From Arbacia lixula (Eukaryota; Echinodermata; Echinoidea; Arbacioida; Arbaciidae), in contig OZ022588.1 in assembly GCA_963669155.1 (NCBI GenBank), positions 331,501 through 395,500 on the forward strand: DNA of 64,000 bases, in the 5' to 3' direction. The translations under genes were made by a program, and so were the position numbers. Below the pieces are notes generated by a model. That model did not search any database. It worked only from the letters and a program-made list of their open reading frames with translations, and was not told the origin of the DNA. Position 1 is the first letter of the stretch; each line of letters opens with the position of its first letter. Of this stretch, positions 1 to 33,400 are shown in pieces.

Positions 1-115
1 GGAGGTTTTGGATGACCAGTCTGAAACCTCATAATCTAGCAATTGCTATAATTCCACTCACTGTCTGTTTCTATTTCTATTATTGGGACGGAAGTCCTTA
101 ATACACAAGTATTTA
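1..115. repeat. Dispersed repeat fragment related to 20690-20900
   Basis: The segment beginning TTTTGGATGACCAGTCTGAA resembles CTTGGATGACCGGGCTGAAA near 20828. The following CTATTATTGGG matches, in reverse orientation, sequence near 21940. It is an old fragment of the same dispersed family. Confidence 0.45.
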
Positions 116-184
116 TTTTTTACTATTCCCTGTAGTTTTACACAATTCTTTTTTTTTACCTGCAAAAGATCTACCCATGTCTTC

Positions 185-663
185 AAGGTCACAAAATATA
201 ATGTTTCATCATATCATAAATACACAGTATAGAGTACTAAAGTGTGATGTTATTTGAGCATGTTGTCAAGACAACCGATTCTAAGCTATGTGGGTAGAGC
301 ACACAGCAGTGATCACAGCGGGGATTCTCATTGGGAGCACCTCACACTAGCCCGCTAGACAATGTCAGAGCAGCTTTTATTGTCGCAAGGTCACAAAATG
401 TAATCATGTAGCATCATATCATAAATTCACAGAAAAGGGTACTGAAGTGTGACATCATTTGAGCATGTTGTCAAGACAACCGATTCTAAGCTATGTGGGT
501 AGAGCATACAGCAGTGATCACAGCGGGGATTCACATTGTGAGCACGGTCCCCACACTAGCCCGGTAGACAATGTCAGAGCAGCTTTTATTGTCGCTTGAG
601 TGATGTTGTTTAGAGCCAGATTCCTGCCTTACAATGGACATGACAACACCACTTCGGTACTCT
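185..663. mobile_element. MITE family 1, tandemly duplicated copy
   Basis: Two tandem units (185-386 and 387-663) share AAGGTCACAAAAT, GAGCATGTTGTCAAGACAAC, GTGGGTAGAGCA and CAGCAGTGATCACAGCGGGG. The outer ends are AGAGTACT (231) and CACTTCGGTACTCT (ending 663), which are inverted repeats of each other. The first unit lacks its right end, so the array arose by duplication, not two insertions. Three further copies are at 38627, 44761 and 50436. Confidence 0.75.
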
Positions 664-934
664 GATCAAACTGGTTTCATTATCAACAGGATGGTGGAAT
701 TGCAATGAATTTCTGTCCTTTCTCTTTCAAAAACAAAAGCAAAATCACATGTCTGGGGTGAACTCAGTTTGCTTTTCAATGCAGTGATTGTTACCATGGT
801 GATTGTTTATTTTTGTTTGGACTATGGCAAACTTTGAAAATCTTGAAGTATAATAGAGACAACCTACCAATAGTGCAGTGTGTATTTTTTTTAATGAATT
901 ACCAAAGCTTATTTTCTGATTGGATTTATTTTTA

Positions 935-21257
<20,323 letters not shown>

Positions 21258-22988
21258 TCACCTGTGTAATAAAGAAGGTAAATATTGAAACTAATTAGAA
21301 ATTTACAAGAAATAAACCAAAATACGCAATATAACACAATGTAAAAATGTATAACAAATGCCAGGTGTTTGTAGATATTGGAAAGGTATACATAGTATAC
21401 AAACTAATAGTCATTCTGGAGGAATTATTGAGGATACAATGGATACAAAGTTCATCCTCCTCAGCATTAATTAATTAATGTGGCTTAAGCCATGACTTAA
21501 AAAAGTAAAACTGAAACTTTGTGAACTTTTCTGTAGACTCTGGTTTGTGGCATTTACATCAATTTCTAGTGTTGTTTGAACATTTTCCTGAGCAAAGCTA
21601 GAACTGTCCAATATTACTTCTTTTTCTTCTAGTGAAAGTACAATCGTCTGGATAGAGTAATGGTACGATCATTAGTGCTGTAGTGTGCTGTAATAGTGTG
21701 CCATCCTGCATATTGTGAACATACATGTACACCTTCAAGCCCCAAACAACAATTATGGTCTACCAACAGCCACAGCAACAAGCCTGGTTAGAACCCCCTA
21801 CACTCCAAATCCACCAATCACTTCTACAATCTACAGGGTAGTCTTTTTGCATGTCAATACAATTATTTTGTAAAAACACCAAAAATTGAAGAAACTTACG
21901 ACTTAAATACCATTTTTAAGAATTTCCCTCCCAATAATAGAACTGGAAACAGAATTTTAAGCAGAATTAAATTGATTGCTAGATTGGAAGTAGGTTTTGG
22001 GCAGGTCATCCAAAACCTAGCAGTTTCAGTAGCCTAAGAACCAGAGACTGCAAGAGTAAATGTCACGGCTCTCCGTTCTATGATGACACATTGTGGCAAG
22101 GAGCACTCGGCTGAGCGATACACAGCGTGGCTCAATGTGGATATGAATGTAGACTAAGGTCGCTATAAAATAGGGTATTTCAAATGTAAACAATGATAGT
22201 TTTGCACTTTCCCTGATGAGGTTCATGAAGCTATGCCTGTGAGAATTCATGCATGCATATTAATGATGTTATTATTTGAGTATTCTGTTGATTCCTGCAG
22301 GGTTTTATGTCTTTTGCAAATGGACGACCCTGTCTTTAAACAACCTTCAACCTGCACCTGACAACAGCTGTGTACTTAGTATCATCAAATATGAACCATC
22401 CATGCAGTGGCACTGCCCATCTCCGGAAGAAAAATTGAGGAAAGGAAACTCTAAGATATAATCAATTTGCATTTTTTCTGCAAGCAAACAGAGTTACGCA
22501 GAATGTCATGGATTGTAAACTTCATAAAATAATTAACATAGTAAGTTTATAGACTTTAGACGTAATAATGACTCCAGTATTCATCCTCAATTACAATGGC
22601 AATGCAGCAGTAGTTATACATGTACTTTCTTTGGCTCAATTAATATTTAGTCATATACACAACATTATTTATTTACATTGTTCCCTAGAAAGTCTAAAAT
22701 TCTAATTGAAATGTAGACTCCTCTATAACGAGGCAAAATATTTTTCTGACTGAATTTTTAAACCACTGACACTGTCATGTCTGATAGTGATAAATTATGT
22801 TACAAAATAGTCCTGTTTTTAATTCCCTCTGATCTTCTCTCGCTCTCTTTCTCACAAATAGTTGAAATATTATTGGGCACACGTTTAACCATGTTAAACA
22901 AACAACGAACTAAAATATATTAATAAAGGATATCAAATTATCATATTAGTACTGTATTGATTACAGCAATGCAATGAAACGTATGGCT

Positions 22989-23816
22989 AGTGGCCCATTC
23001 TCACCGCGGGGCCCTTAATCGACGCACTAGCAAAAATGCGTATTAGAACGAAATAGTAAGCGTATCACGCGTGAGACTATAGAATCTCCGTCGGCACAAC
23101 AGTTTCTGTCAAGCTACGCAATTACGAGTCAAAAAATGCAAGTTTCATCAAATTATCGTCTTTTGAAATTTTAAGCTACAAAAAATCACATAATTCGGTA
23201 AATGTCAAAATTATTTGCCGACCAGAAAATCCGTTTTCTCCGAAATTCCTGCCGCGCACCCGCACCGCGATCGCTTCGGTAGCCGAGCGGAGAAGTCAGT
23301 TTGATCGTGATGCGCATGCCTTCGGCACTACATCATGCGCGTTCCGAGAAAATGCGATCGAAATGAAGACTCTCGTATTATTGCAGTCTCTTTTTTTCGG
23401 ACCTCGTTCCATTTAACATCTAGGGTAGCCTTAAAGAAAATAGAATTCTTCTATCAATAGTCTACTTCAAACGTAAATCACATGAACAAGCAAACTACAA
23501 ATTTCTTTTTTTTTTCTTTTTTATTCAAATCACCAAGTCACCATGAAATCGAACACATAATCGATCAAGAAAAGCCCATTGACAATGCACGTAAACGGTG
23601 CGGCGTTTAAGGGCCACAACTTTATCGTCGACAAATATTGACAGGCTCACAGTTTTGCACTGAAAATACAATTATTCGTAAGTGTTTACTCAAAATGTCT
23701 CTGTAATATGATTTTGAAAATATAAAGCATGAAAGTAAGTGTGATTTAGTGTAAGAGTATATCGAAATACGTATTTCTTTTCGTCTCAAATCGTAAGTGC
23801 GGCGAGAATGGCCCAC
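22989..23816. mobile_element. 0.83-kb terminal-inverted-repeat element in the EEIG-SRXN1 spacer
   Basis: The left end AGTGGCCCATTCTCACCGCG and the right end GGCGAGAATGGCCCAC are imperfect inverted repeats. A second inverted pair (GGGCCCTTAATCGACGCAC near 23010 and GTGCGGCGTTTAAGGGCCAC near 23596) lies inside. GC-richer internal blocks near 23250-23350 contain no coding frame. It sits between two divergent genes and may contribute to, or separate, their promoters. Confidence 0.6.
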
Positions 23817-24212
23817 CCATCATACTCGATTTCGAGTATACACCTACCGCCTGTACTGTAGCTGTACCGCTGCCGTCCAGATCCAGCAAAATACGTTCAC
23901 GTCTCACGCCGGATCGCTGGGAAGGCGTTGTTGTTCGAGTGATACAGCTTTACTCAGATATGACGTTAGATAAAATCATTTCCATTCTGAAGCTGAAAAT
24001 TTGTCTCCAAAGTAATGTCTATAAGCTAGGTGGGTAGCATCTACAAAGCTACAAACTGCAGGAATGGCGTTACGTTTCCAACAATGACAGATCATCCATG
24101 ATCACAACTGATTCATCCATCACGTATTTTGCGTTTTTGTACTCAAACTGTGATCTGCAAAGGGCTAACGTTAGAGGGCGCTAACAGCGAAAACAAAGTC
24201 ACAATAATTGAT

Positions 24213-24219
24213 TGACTCA
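24213..24219 (+). promoter_or_regulatory. Possible AP-1/CNC-bZIP site upstream of sulfiredoxin
   Basis: TGACTCA, a perfect AP-1 consensus, lies about 0.58 kb upstream of the first sulfiredoxin ATG. Mammalian SRXN1 is induced through AP-1 and NRF2 sites, so the position is suggestive. The transcription start is unknown, and a 7-mer can occur by chance. Confidence 0.3.
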
Positions 24220-24791
24220 TTTTCTATGCCGCGCGCATGCATATAGAGCTGGCGATTGAAACATACGGTGACGAAAACTGTCGATTCGCGTCGGGAGTCT
24301 CCGTTTTCTGAACATTACTAGTCGACTCGGTGTAACTTTTAAAGCGTACATTTCATCATTTTTCCATGTCCATAAAAGCCTTGCGTGTTACGCCATAGTT
24401 CACCGGCTTCTGCGACAACCAGTAATGGTGATTGTGCGTTTAATACGGACAGATACAGAATTTTGCCAGGAGAATCTGAGCGATATCGTGGTTCCATTGT
24501 CGCCAGGGATTTCGGCTGGGAGTGCGGTTGGAAATGTCAACATACCAATTTCTGCAGCTGCTGCCCAACACACGTAGCGATACATGTATTGCAATTATTG
24601 GTACCATTTGCATCGTGACCTTCCAGGCAGTACTTACTTAGTGTTTTCTGGATAAATACAAATCGTCTTCTACTGTTATAAATTAAAATTGTTTTCTACT
24701 GACCATATAGACTCTATACAATTTTGTACTGGCTAGATCACTGACCACTGTCTACGCCTTCCAGAAATAGTGTTCATTTCTTGAAATCCTG

Positions 24792-26034
24792 ATGATGATA
24801 TTTCGAAAGTCGGTTTATCTGTATTGTGTTACCAGGCTCTGTGTCGCACAATTGCAAGCCATCCCACGTAACAGCAACGCCTATCAGAGTGAGCTCTCAC
24901 CATCATGCAGGTGTCTAGCACAAACTCCATTCAACAAGTTTGAATCTGTCGTCTTCAACTCGCATCATTCGGCCGTGGACGGAGGACTCTGCAGTCGACG
25001 ATTAATTATGAATGATGCGCAGAGTGAGCATGAGAATCAAGAAGATGTGAACAAGGGAAGCATCCAGACAGAACTGATTGAAGAAGTGCATGATGTCCCA
25101 AGGGAGGTTATCATTCGTCCTATCCCACCATCTCTTGATGAGACGAAAGTTGCCTCTTTGATGGAGACCATTCAGGTTAATTCAATGAATTTTTTGTCTT
25201 TGATGAAGCATTTAGAGGGGGGGGGGGGGGGGCAGGGGTACAATGTTCTTGTTTCATAACAAACACTTCTAAATATCAGACATTGGGCTTATATTCTAAC
25301 CCTATACTCTATTCTCTCCTTGAACAAATGTCTGTGTTTTGCAACTACATGTACACTACAGCCCAAAGGAATTGGTAGGGAAAAGGGAAAGGGAAGGAGC
25401 CGCAGTTTTAAACCACGGTATATTTGTCCAGTTGAGCATGAAACATGATGCTTTAGCCTAAAAAGCATCATGTTTCATGCTGAACTGGACAAAATATACT
25501 GCGGTTTAAAACTGCGGCTCCTTCCCTTTCCCTTTACCTGTGCCAATTCCTTTGAGCTGGAGTGTAGCTGTTGTATACAGTGCTGACTATTTATAATAGC
25601 ATAGTAAAAGTAATGTTTTCGTACTCGTGAATTTAAACAACTACATGCAGTTCATGATAGAAACAGGTGAAGGCGGAGTATCATTTCACTGCCTTCTAAG
25701 TGTAATCTTCACGATAAGACCCTATTTACACCAAATGTTTTATGAATCCACATATGCTGAATTCCTTATAATTTTCTAATGATTTTTTTCTGATCTCTTT
25801 CTTGCTCTCTCTTTCCCAAGCCAGGATCCTAGCCAGCGACACAAGGTGCCTCCGATAGATGTTCTGTGGATCACAGGTCGTGAGGGAGGCAACTATTACT
25901 ACTCCTTTGGAGGCTGCCATAGATTCGCTGCTTACACAAGATTACAAATGAAAACCATTCCCTGCAAGCTGGTGAAGTCGACTATAAACGATCTCAGGAT
26001 GTACCTAGGAACTTCAACTCCGGACCTTGTGTAA
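24792..26034 (+). CDS. SRXN1: Sulfiredoxin
   Basis: Two exons: 24792-25175 and 25825-26034 (TAA stop), phase 0 junction, 197 codons. Sulfiredoxin uses ATP to reduce hyperoxidised (sulfinic) cysteine in 2-Cys peroxiredoxins. Diagnostic features are [30 protein letters not shown] and the active site SFGGCHR (catalytic Cys159 in the long form), then the family-typical end [10 protein letters not shown]. The vertebrate protein is about 137 residues. Starting at the internal ATG at 25008 gives 125 residues with Cys87; starting at 24792 adds 72 residues with a basic N-terminus free of acidic residues for the first 30, which could be a mitochondrial presequence or translated 5' UTR. The donor after exon 1 (CAG|GTTAAT) is weak. 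The intron carries a poly-G run and a foldback MITE. The gene is head-to-head with EEIG/FAM102. Confidence 0.93.
25352..25566. mobile_element. MITE family 3, foldback copy 2
   Basis: Same family as 8983-9213 and more perfectly palindromic, with arms of about 105 nt. The centre is CATGATGCTTTAGCCTAAAA followed by AGCATCATG. It sits inside the sulfiredoxin intron, about 180 nt after exon 1 and 260 nt before exon 2, so the pre-mRNA would carry a long hairpin. Confidence 0.85.
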
Positions 26035-27184
26035 TAGAAGGAGTGGAATTATGGTCTATAATTGATACCTCTGCAGCAATATAAACTGTGAATCAGTTGA
26101 ATAGTGCTCATACCGGTAACATTTGATGACTTATACAATCCATGAAATTCAAGAGAAATCATGAAGTACATGTTAGACTATGTCATTAAGTATGTTGAAT
26201 ATCAAAAGTGCCATTATCATATGTTCTAAGAAGCCTGATAGCATTGGAAGAGTATTCATGTGTTCACTACATGTATTTGATAGTAGGGCATTTTGAAGCA
26301 TGACTCTTTACGGCATTGTTATCCATTCATTCATCCATTCCATTCAAACTGATTTTAATATTAAAAACATAAATGCATTGGCCCTGAGATTTTGAGTTGA
26401 TTTTTGGATGGGTCATTCCAAATTTATTGCAATAGTTATTCTAAAATTAGAAGGAAAGTGGACGTCTTTGTTGTGTGTGGGCAGATTAAGTCTCAGTGCT
26501 TGGCTATGGCATTGGCTAAAGCTGTTCCAGAGCCAAACATTTTATGCTATGCTATGAACGTAGACTACAATTTCTTTGAAATAGGGAGGATTCAAGCGAG
26601 TCCAGTTTTTCACTTCTCCTGAAAACCTAAATGGAGCTACATGTACAATGTATGACTGTTCAATATGTGATATCATAGGATGCAATCATGATTTGTAAGT
26701 GGGGTAAACTACTTTTTGATTGGTATGTTAAGTTGACATGCACTTCATACTTTCTTATATAAAATGTTGTGGACTATTACACCATCAGGTCTGAAGAATC
26801 ATTTAGCCTGCTGAATTTTTAGATAAAAGCAGTTTCAAAAAGTGCCACTTTACATGTTAAAGCATTAGAACTTCAAAATAGTAAAAAGGCATTGAGTTAA
26901 ATATGAACAATGTAATCCAAATATAATCTAAGCTGTTTATTCTACATTTTAGCAAAGCAACTCTCACTATTCATTTTTCTGTGAACTGTTGCTTGATTAG
27001 GAATCATATTCTTATTTTTCTCAAAATGATTGATTTTTTTATTGTTACTTTAAAGCAAAGGATCACATTCGTACTCTTCTTTGTTATGTATTTACATCTT
27101 GGGTTGAGTCACACAAACCATGGGACCATGGGACCACGATTTAAAGTATATAGCATTATGTAGTTGAATTTCATGTAGGAGCTC

Positions 27185-27232
27185 TTGCAGCGCACTAGAA
27201 TATACGAATATAGTTTCTGCACTCTATAAATG

Positions 27233-27292
<60 letters not shown>

Positions 27293-27303
27293 ATTATTAT
27301 TAT
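27185..27303 (+). repeat. Retroelement 3' tail with (ATT)n
   Basis: TTGCAGCGCACTAGAATATA, then GCACTCTATAAATGATTTAT, runs into about 22 ATT repeats. The motif GCRCTCTATAAATG before (ATT)n is typical of SINE 3' ends in marine invertebrates, so the array probably began as the element's tail. Confidence 0.5.
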
Positions 27304-27759
27304 TGCAAACGTTGCTTGTACTCTCCCAGTGTTTACGTGCATGTGGCCTCATAGCTTGGGCCACTAACACTTTGTTATTACACTGTATGATCATGATCAG
27401 CAAATGCGTCCAGACCCACTATTTTTAGGTTTATTACATGTAATTTGTATATATGAATTTTATCATTTTATCATGAAATTCCAGATGTTTGTCAATCAGA
27501 GCTCTTTATGTTCATAAAAAAACACAAATGACTAAAAATATATTTTTCTATTTGATTTATTTCAAAAATGTTTCTTCAACTGGTCTCAGAATTTGCTAAC
27601 TTGTTTACAATTTACTCCACTTTTATAATTTTGTCACCATATTTGTACATACTGTATATGGCACCTACATTACGCCCTCTCTGGTACCAAAATTCACAAT
27701 GTGAGGACAGACTACCGGTAGGTGTTTGCATGAGGGAAGGAAGAGAAAATAAAAGAGGG

Positions 27760-27871
27760 GGGTTTGTGTGTGTGTGTGTGTGTGTGGGTGTGTGTGTGTG
27801 TGTTTGTGTGTGTGCATGAGTGTTTGTGTTTGTGTTTGTGCATGTTTGTGTGTGTGTGTGAGCATGCGCGT
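27760..27871. repeat. (GT)n array
   Basis: GT repeats interrupted by GGGT, TTTGT and CATGAGT. The open frames here are artefacts. Confidence 0.92.
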
Positions 27872-29605
27872 GTGTGACAAGAAGAGAGAGAAGGACAAGG
27901 GTGAGACTGAGAGAATGTGTCTGTGTGTGTTTGGGGGTCTACAGACAATACAAAAGAGAGAGGATCAATATTAGATATACACCCTTACAATCTTATCAAT
28001 TTAGGCCATATACATGTATAATTAAGATATGAGCAAGTACATATGTAAATGCAGTTGAAAAATTGGCAGCAAAAATCATGTGAATATAGGTAAATGAGGG
28101 GCCTACATAGGTTTATATCAAATTAACATTGATGTAACATCAAATCAAACAAAAGAACGAAAAATATTCAAGAGTGGATACGAGTATACCTGCCAAAAGG
28201 GGGCAGTATCATCGCGGCATGAACTGGCCATGTCGGCATGATCAGCAAGTGATAAGTTATAGTTACTATAGGATGTGGACACAACTGAGTCTCTTTTTTA
28301 AAAATGTCTGTTATTGAATGTTTTTCCAATAATCATCTCCACCGATTTTCCATTATTGATCCATTGTCGTCTGTTTTGGTGTGGGGAAATTATTGTGCGT
28401 CACAATGTCTAAAGATCGTTTTTGTCACTGTATTTTATTTTTTTTAACCTTTTCTGTGTCATCCATACTGCTTCTCTCAGTGACTTGTGTGTATTACTGT
28501 CAAACAAATAAACACATCATGACACATGTCACATAAAGAGATTGATTAATTGACAAAGAGACGCTGCCTGACATTGAGGTTATTCAAGCTATACCGGCTA
28601 GGTTCCAGCACAATTAATACGAGTTTTTTTTTAAATAAGATAAATATGTCCGAATTACCTCGCATTGTGTATGTTACCGATTAAGTCTATGAACGTAATA
28701 TTATTTCTTATTTCAAGTGGATTGCTTACGACAACGATTATTAAAGGTAAATTGCAGAGTATCAATTTGCCCATTTTTTTTGAATAGCTAGAGCATGAGC
28801 TGAGAACAAAAAGGACCAAGGTCCATTTTTTTTTGTGAATAGTGATTCAAATAGGCCTAATACATGAAATGGGTAGACCCTATGATCATAATTTTGTAAA
28901 TTGCCTTTCAAGCTCAATTGTCTTTTTAAAATGCATACATATAGACCCCGAATATGATACCTTTACCCTTTTCTAGGGCTTATAAAGTTAACTTCTTTCA
29001 AAATTGACTAGAAAATCTAGTATACAGCATTTAACCTGATAATGAGTCGTTTAAATAGATTGAAACAATCAAATTAAGTTCTGCAAGTTTGTGGTCAACC
29101 CGATAATAACTTATTTGATAATTATGTAACCTATAGGCCCTTTCTTCAAAGATTCAGTTAAATATTCTTTATTCTAAGGATAGTTATTAAGCCATAGCGT
29201 GCCGATTGTGGATTATTTCAAGTTAATCACAAATCCCATGAAATAGCAGCTTGCCTGGAGCACAAAGCTTATCGTATATTCAGCAAAGTCATTTCATGGA
29301 ACACACTAGAATAAAGCTTACATGTAACTATATAAAACATTTAGGAAACTGCTCAAATGTCTATATAAGGCGATGTAGAACTTATGTACAAAATGCAAAT
29401 ATTTGTATTTCCGTCCTTCTATTTCTCATTTCTTTTTCTCAAAAGACTCATGCACCGCTACTTAACAGTATCCTCACTTATGAGCGTCGCCACAATCTGA
29501 ATGAATGCATGCAACCAAATCATAGTTTGAGTTTATTATTTTTAGATATTCTTTCACATAACCGTTACAAAAGGAAGAAAAAGGGGCATGTTGAATCATC
29601 CAAAA

Positions 29606-29606
<1 letters not shown>

Positions 29607-29675
<69 letters not shown>
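29607..29675. repeat. (GATA)(GA)n microsatellite
   Basis: Three GATA units followed by about 28 GA units, upstream of EDEM3. Confidence 0.95.
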
Positions 29676-29677
<2 letters not shown>

Positions 29678-30325
29678 AACGTTTACATGCAATTGGAGGG
29701 AAATTAGAATTCGAAAATACTAAGGTTAAAACATGAATATTGTGAAGGAAGATAAGCTGGAGAATTACACAATTCTAAAACATTCCAAAGTGTACACTAC
29801 GCAATTCAGATGTATACATGTAAGACATTTCCATATACACGATGGCTTATAATCATATCTGTAACATTACTCCTCTGCTCAGATTATTGAACTTTTTTTC
29901 CTCTAAAGTTTAAAACAAGACGACATGAAACGTGATAATAACATGACAGGCAGGCCTATAAAAAAAAGTCCCACATTTCACATATGCCTGTATGCAGCTC
30001 ACAGAAATAGGCTGTCACAACAGCTCAACGCACTGAACTGTTTGTTCAGTGGCTCACCGGCATGAATTTCGCTGCTTCTTAAAAGCGACACACGACACTC
30101 GTGATTTGTACACAAATCAGAAGGTGATAATAGAGGCAGCTAACTGTAATGTTGTCACTTACGCGAGCTAGATAACTAGATAAGTGCAGTGTACGGTACT
30201 CTGCTCTCTAATCTTGGTCTTTAATGTGGTACGATATGTTGTATCACTGTAACAATCATGACTAATTAATAACCAGAACGTGTTCTTTCTTTCTATTCTG
30301 GCCCCCTTTTCGGCAGCGTGGCATC

Positions 30326-30432
30326 ATGAAGAAATCGAAATGTGTGTCATACGTCGTGTGTCTAGTGATTCCTCTCTATTATTGGGGAGGATTTGCAGTC
30401 GGAACCGGCAACGTCGATAAAGTAGCACGCAA
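30326..30432 (+). CDS. EDEM3: EDEM3 exon 1: signal peptide
   Basis: The ATG has an A at -3 (context GGCATCATGA). MKKSKC is followed by the hydrophobic stretch [20 protein letters not shown], a cleavable ER signal sequence. The donor is CGCAA|GTAAGT in phase 2, and the codon is completed to Lys by exon 2. About 1.1 kb of intron follows. Confidence 0.9.
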
Positions 30433-33400
30433 GTAAGTCAGTGTCATACGTATTACATGTACAAAAATGTAGCATAGCTTTGTGTGCAGCATAGCCTAAT
30501 TTGTATGCAGCGGAGTACAGAGTTGAGACTGAATGAGAATTTGTGACCACTGTGAGAAGGTGCAATGGGGGGCAATCCTGGGTTCTGATTAATTTCGGTT
30601 GTTAAAATTATATTTTTTCTTTCTCAATACTTCACTTATTGCAAGTGATAATCATTTGTCTCGCAATGTATGGTCAACAACATGAACAAGGAATCGACTA
30701 GAAAGATCACGTTTTGTCATGTTCGTGCGCTGCTGCAACACTTCGTCAGGTGTGATACAAAATTGCAGTGAGTAAGGGTTTACATACCCTTTTCCTTTGG
30801 GCAGTGCAGCACACTAATAAAAATTCTATCAGCGGCTCTTGACTAGTCGATCACCCATGAGTGCCGTCCAGGCAGTGGGCTTTGTCCTTTGTCCTTTGTC
30901 GGTAACATATTACGCCTGACGATACGAGCTATATCAGCGGCCTTTTGTTTGGTCGAGTGCACTGGCCAATTAGTAGGACCGGGTTTTAAGTTTTACACGT
31001 ACATACGAATGTGTGTACATACGTGTCCGTACGTATATTGGGAAGCCATTAAAACCCATGTTGAAGCTGAGAGCTGCGTTATGTGCATTAATTGCTTTAC
31101 TAAAATGTTCCTTACCCTAACCCTACCCATATTCTAGCTGGATCCAAACCCAACCTATAATTATCAAATTGAATTTTTGAATTCATCAAAGAAGCCATCA
31201 AAATTCAAAACAATGTCTGATTTGGACAACTTTTTACGAGATTTACGACCGAGATGCTATCGATCAAACTATCGATATTTAGCCTAAACGCACTATGCTG
31301 ATGGAGCAGCATGGCAACATATGTAATAATGAGAATTAATTGGCTTTCGCCATGCTAGTATTATTGATGGATAATTGAATACCTATATGCAACATGGCCC
31401 ATGATGATGGAATGAGAGGTTGTCTGATAGTTGAAAGTGGGCGGTATTTGGTACATTTCCTTGGCACTGCGTAACGATACAATTGGTGTAAAATGTTATG
31501 TTCCTTTTTTTTTGTATCCAATATCATGACTCGTATGTCATTGTTTATTGATTCTCCACTTCACTTTATTTTATTTATTCTATTCAGGGAAGAAGTCTTG
31601 GAAATGTTCAACCATGCCTACAATTCTTACATGGTAAGAGCGATAATATCGCTTTGCATTGTCACTACATAATCATACGTGTACTCATATTTATGTCATA
31701 TTTATTCAGAGGATTTTATGCTTTTGCTGAGAGAATATATACAATCTTTGTTTTGCTTATACTCTGTAGTAATACGGTTGATTTGATCAATCTGTCAGAA
31801 ACATAACGAGACTGCAGGGACTAGAGCATGTATTGACTAGAACCTGTTCATTAGAGTGAAATTGAAATAACCCCTTTTAAAACTTTAATCTTCATGCAAA
31901 TATTTACCTCAAATCCCAGTCAATCTGAGACACCTGAAAGTCAGTATCGAGTTCTGATTTGAATAGAGGGGAGCTCTTCAACCACATTTCCTGACACTCA
32001 TTATTGTTTTCATAAAATTGATGGTATTAGAAATAGGGATACTCCTTATACAGAGTCCTCTTCTGTCAAGAAATATCCTGTACATTGTGCTCCTGAGTAG
32101 CAAACATTACATGCAATGAGAATCTTGTGTGAAAGCTCAGTGAATGCAAACCCTGACGGGCTGAGCTCCCTTATTTCAGTGTGTTTGCATTGTCAAAAAC
32201 CCTAAATATATTGGATTATCACTCTTAGTATCCCCTGGTTATTTACTTTGCTCTGGTTTATTAATTCATGTTTGTGTATTTCCACCTATAGTTACATTTA
32301 TTACTGTAATGTGTCCCGTCCATTACCATACTGATTCATGATTTTATTATTGTTCAGAATGTTTGATTTGTTTGTTATTAAAATGGTTTGTACCCCTGTG
32401 AAAAGACATTTTATCTCTGACCAGGGATGTCCATCCCATCAAAGGGGAACACAGAAATACCGGTATGTTTGCTGATTCTTTCCCGTCATATATTGTCTCT
32501 TCTTAGACGTATGCATACCCAGCCGATGAATTGATGCCACTCAGCTGCAAAGGCAGGGTCAGAGGTCGCGAGCCCAACCGAGGGGATGTAGACGAGTCCC
32601 TGGGAAAGTAAGCTCTCATTTAGCTTCTTGTCTTCCCACTAACACATGAATGATTCCATGAATTAAGGTGCCAGTCTGTGACATTGACAATTCAATTTCA
32701 ATTCAAGTTTATTCAACCATTTGACAGTATGTACAGAGTGAAATTACGTTGTAAACAATACAAACAATTGTCACGGTTTGGACCTCAAAGAAGTAGTTCT
32801 TGTAGGCTGGTGCCCTGGAACAGACAGAGATATCAACTTGATATCATATTTATATAAATGTGTATTCAACAAAAAACACACACACACACACATACAAGAG
32901 CAATGGTAGACGATATGAATAGGATTTAAAGACAGCCCGTCCCTTTTTCAGATCACGACAAAACCATCAAAACATTGGCAAAACATAGAGAAGTGTTAGC
33001 AAGCTGTATATTCATAATTTGAAACTGATACGTAGTGTAAAATTCAAATAATGCACGTAAACAACGTCTGATTATTAGTCTTTACCTCAGGCTCTTAGCA
33101 GTTTGTGTTGAAATATCTGCTTTATTAATTAATCTGTTTATTAAATTATAAAACACATTATGAAAAAAGGATGTTCTATAGAAGGAATCATCTCCAAAGT
33201 TTGGTAATTACTCATAAAATTTGGATTTCACACATGCATAATAACCACATAGATACTGTAACGAAGACTAATAATTTTTTCGTAGTACGAAAAAAGTCGG
33301 TTTGAAATTTAACGGCTGAAATTTTTACACATACAGAATGCTTCAACATGCTATATTCTTAGTGGTCTTGAATCACAGTTTCTTCAATTTACGACCGCGA

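Larger units (their letters stand above)
26035..30325. other. SRXN1-EDEM3 intergenic region
   Basis: AT-rich, with no recognised exon. Holds probable SRXN1 3' UTR, an (ATT)n tract at 27236-27302 following a SINE-like tail, a GT array at 27760-27871, an AG array at 29607-29675, an AATAAA at 28507 and the EDEM3 upstream region. A 121-codon open frame at 29251-29616 has no resemblance to a known family. Confidence 0.6.

Noticed and set aside
24385..24618. 77-codon open frame before sulfiredoxin
   Set aside because: No recognised family; more likely promoter or 5' leader sequence.
29251..29616. 121-codon open frame upstream of EDEM3
   Set aside because: Composition like surrounding non-coding DNA, ends in a GA microsatellite, no family resemblance.
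30000..30325. ER-stress response element (CCAAT-N9-CCACG) upstream of EDEM3
   Set aside because: Scanned by eye for CCAAT/ATTGG spaced from CCACG/CGTGG; only an isolated CGTGG at about 30317 was found, so no claim is made.
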